In this document: positions 14,307 to 16,131 of the stretch, piece by piece
Layout of the letters: each line of letters starts with the position of its first letter
Position numbering within the stretch: position 1 is the stretch's first letter
Origin: UBA6821 sp044236545
GTDB lineage: Bacteria > Verrucomicrobiota > Verrucomicrobiia > Chthoniobacterales > UBA6821
Direction: 5' to 3'
DNA length: 16,131 nucleotides
Assembly: GCA_044236545.1 (NCBI GenBank)
Contig: JBIIGI010000060.1
Location: 1 to 16,131 of the forward strand
The notes under the pieces: model-generated
The model's database searches: none
What the model saw: the letters and a program-made list of their open reading frames with translations, nothing else
What the model was told of the DNA's origin: nothing
Made by a program: the position numbers and the translations under genes

Positions 14307-15008
14307 ATGCTCCGCGCCTTCGACCTGCACCTCCACACGCACTATTCGGCGGATGCCTGCGGATCCCCCGAGGCCATGGTGGAGGCGGCGAAACGGAGGG
14401 GCCTGAGCGGAATCGCCATCACAGATCACAACACCTGCGAAGCGGTCGAGTATCTCACCCGCAAGGGGCTCATCCGACCTGATGGCCAACCCGTGGAGGG
14501 ATTCCTGATCGTCCCGGGAGTCGAGGTCTCCACGGCCGACGGCCACCTTCTCTGCCTCGGCACCACCCTCCCGTACATGAAGGGAAAACCGGCCGCCGAA
14601 GTCGTCGCCGCCGTCCGGGAGCGCGGGGGGATCGCCGTCGCACCCCATCCCTATGACAGGTTCCGGGCCGGAATCCGCGAGGAGGTTCTCGACGACCTCG
14701 ACCTTGCGGCGCTCGAAACCTTCAACGCAGCCGTGAGTTTCAAGCGCTTCAACCGGGAGGCCTCCGACTACGCATCCCGACGCGGTCTCGCCGCCACGGC
14801 GGGGAGCGACGCCCATCATGCCTCGGCGGCGGGAATCTCCTCTACGGCCTACGACCTCCAGGAACTCTCGTTGAGCGCGTTGCTCAGGACGATCCCTCAG
14901 GGCGGGAAGCTCTCCACGAACTACCTACCCTTCTCCGAGGCGATGAAAAAGAATTTCGGGAACTGGTTCCGCATCTTCAATCCGTCACCAGAAAAGCTGA
15001 AACGCTAA
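14307..15008 (+). CDS. PHP-domain metal-dependent phosphoesterase
   Basis: The 233-residue cytosolic protein is a stand-alone PHP domain. The metal ligands are visible: HLHTHYS with His8 and His10, ITDHNT with Asp40 and His41, GVEVS with Glu73, APHPYDR with His114, and GSDAHH with Asp168 and His170. This type (PHP_C-associated, TrpH/RNase AM-like) includes 3-prime,5-prime-bisnucleotide phosphatases and 5-prime exonucleases acting on RNA. The exact substrate cannot be read from sequence. It is divergent from DUF1802, with a 109-bp gap. The stop is 83 bp before tex, on the same strand. Confidence 0.85.
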   Translation: MLRAFDLHLHTHYSADACGSPEAMVEAAKRRGLSGIAITDHNTCEAVEYLTRKGLIRPDGQPVEGFLIVPGVEVSTADGHLLCLGTTLPYMKGKPAAEVVAAVRERGGIAVAPHPYDRFRAGIREEVLDDLDLAALETFNAAVSFKRFNREASDYASRRGLAATAGSDAHHASAAGISSTAYDLQELSLSALLRTIPQGGKLSTNYLPFSEAMKKNFGNWFRIFNPSPEKLKR

Positions 15009-15091
15009 AAAACTCAGGTCTCAAGTTTCATCCCTCCGCCTCTTCTCTCTTCCTAACAGTCTAACACCCTTCAGCCTAACCACCTTTCACA
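15009..15091 (+). promoter_or_regulatory. pyrimidine-rich tex leader with repeated CTAAC words
   Basis: The leader is almost entirely C/T on the sense strand and holds CTAAC three times between about 15053 and 15081, followed by CCTTTCACA before ATG 15092. No Shine-Dalgarno is present. The words resemble those in the mutS and ferredoxin leaders. Confidence 0.4.
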
Positions 15092-16131
15092 ATGATCGAA
15101 AAACACCTCGTCCAGATTACCCAGGAACTCGGGCTTCAGGCCCGCCAGGTCGCCGCCACAGCCGTCCTTCTCGAGGAGGGGGCCACCGTCCCCTTCATCG
15201 CCCGTTACCGCAAGGAGCGGACCGGTGAACTCGATGAGGTGAAGATCACCGCGATCCGCGACCGCCTCGAGCAGCTTGAGACCCTCGACAAGCGGCGTGA
15301 GTCGATCATCTCCTCACTCGAGGAGCGCAAGCTCCTGACCGAGGAACTCCGGGCCAAGGTAGAGAGCGCCGCCACCCTGAATTCCCTCGAGGACATCTAC
15401 CTGCCATTCAAGCCGAGAAAAAGGACGCGCGCGACCATCGCCAAGGAGCTCGGTCTGGAGCCGCTTTCCGAAATTCTCTGGGCACAGGATCCGGCCACTG
15501 ATCCCGAGGCGCTCGCCGCCCCCTACATCGGAAACTCCGTCACCGTCGATGCCAAGACCTCGACGGTCGACAGCGTGGCAGCCGTCCTCGCCGGAGCACG
15601 CGACATCCTTGCCGAGCGGATCAACGACGACGCCACCGCCCGCGCCCAACTCCGAAGCCTCTACCTCAACAAGGGAGTCATCAAATCGACCCTCGTCTCG
15701 GGCAAGGAAGAGGAAGGAGCCAAGTTCAAGGACTACTTCGACTGGAACGAACCGGCCGCCACGGCCCCTTCCCACAGGATTCTCGCAATGCGACGCGGAG
15801 AGACCGAGGGATTCCTCTACACCCGACTGACACCTCCGGAGAGCGAGGCGCTTGGCACACTCTACGGACTCTTCGTGCGGGGGAACTCCAAGGCATCCGA
15901 GCAGGTGAAACTCGCCTGCGACGACTGCCTCAAGCGACTTGTCGGATTCGCCATGGAGGTGGAGGCGCGCGGCTTCTACAAGAAGAAGGCCGACGAGGAG
16001 GCGATCCGTGTCTTCGCCGACAATCTCCGCGAACTCCTTCTCGCCTCCCCTCTCGGCCAGAAGATCACCCTCGGCATCGATCCGGGCTTCCGCACCGGCT
16101 GCAAGGTCGTCCTGCTCGACCGTCAGGGAAA
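15092..16131 (+). CDS. tex: Tex family RNA-binding transcription accessory protein, N-terminal part (runs off window)
   Basis: 346 codons are visible from ATG 15092-15094 and the frame is open at the window end. Tex proteins are usually about 750-780 residues, so less than half is seen. The N-terminal Tex domain is clear: ATVPFIARYRKERTGELDEV at about 31-50 and LEDIYLPFKPRKRTRATIAK at about 99-118. A helical region up to about residue 320 leads into the YqgF/RNase H-like domain, starting LGIDPGFRTGCKVVLLD with Asp330. The missing part should hold the rest of YqgF, helix-hairpin-helix motifs and the C-terminal S1 domain. Tex is thought to bind nucleic acid and affect transcription, but its precise role is unsettled. 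Confidence 0.95.
   Translation, partial: MIEKHLVQITQELGLQARQVAATAVLLEEGATVPFIARYRKERTGELDEVKITAIRDRLEQLETLDKRRESIISSLEERKLLTEELRAKVESAATLNSLEDIYLPFKPRKRTRATIAKELGLEPLSEILWAQDPATDPEALAAPYIGNSVTVDAKTSTVDSVAAVLAGARDILAERINDDATARAQLRSLYLNKGVIKSTLVSGKEEEGAKFKDYFDWNEPAATAPSHRILAMRRGETEGFLYTRLTPPESEALGTLYGLFVRGNSKASEQVKLACDDCLKRLVGFAMEVEARGFYKKKADEEAIRVFADNLRELLLASPLGQKITLGIDPGFRTGCKVVLLDRQG

Overview
The window is GC-rich, gene-dense chromosomal DNA made mostly of housekeeping genes. DciA-type (DUF721) loader, LysS, MutS, ThiG, class II fructose-bisphosphatase (GlpX), CTP synthase and Tex all look intact and bacterial. The style is a free-living Gram-negative: weak or absent Shine-Dalgarno sequences, pyrimidine-rich leaders, and a large periplasmic sensor protein. 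I lean towards Verrucomicrobiota or another PVC-group lineage. This is inference from protein flavour only, as no rRNA or other phylogenetic marker was compared.

Layout. Positions 1-96 hold the last 31 codons of a Mutator/IS256-type transposase, followed by its probable terminal repeat and about 230 bp of gene-poor, less GC-rich DNA. From 356 to 7652 all main genes lie on the minus strand. In transcription order they are thiG, mutS, chrA, lysS, a small 4Fe-4S ferredoxin, dciA and folB. mutS-chrA (7 bp gap) and dciA-folB (2 bp gap) look co-transcribed.

Positions 7801-10765 hold the most distinctive locus. A minus-strand STAS anti-anti-sigma-type protein lies opposite a plus-strand 835-residue membrane protein with the order TM, dCache sensor, TM, HAMP, coiled coil, SpoIIE/PP2C phosphatase, RsbW-like ATPase. 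This looks like a partner-switching switch in which the sensor, the phosphatase and the antagonist-type kinase are fused in one polypeptide. Its substrate would be the adjacent STAS protein. No sigma factor or other output is present in the window.

Positions 10866-14197 (minus) hold a DUF1802 gene, pyrG and glpX. From 14307 (plus) come a PHP-domain phosphoesterase and the first 346 codons of tex, which runs off the right edge.

Non-coding structure includes a 19-bp-period tandem repeat between the convergent phosphatase and glpX genes. Degenerate TTTNTAAC-like pyrimidine repeats lie near mutS, the ferredoxin gene, tex and the end of thiG. A 12-bp perfect palindrome contains the STAS ribosome-binding site. 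Two very short ORFs have good Shine-Dalgarno sequences but no recognisable family. No tRNA, rRNA, CRISPR array or clear riboswitch was seen.
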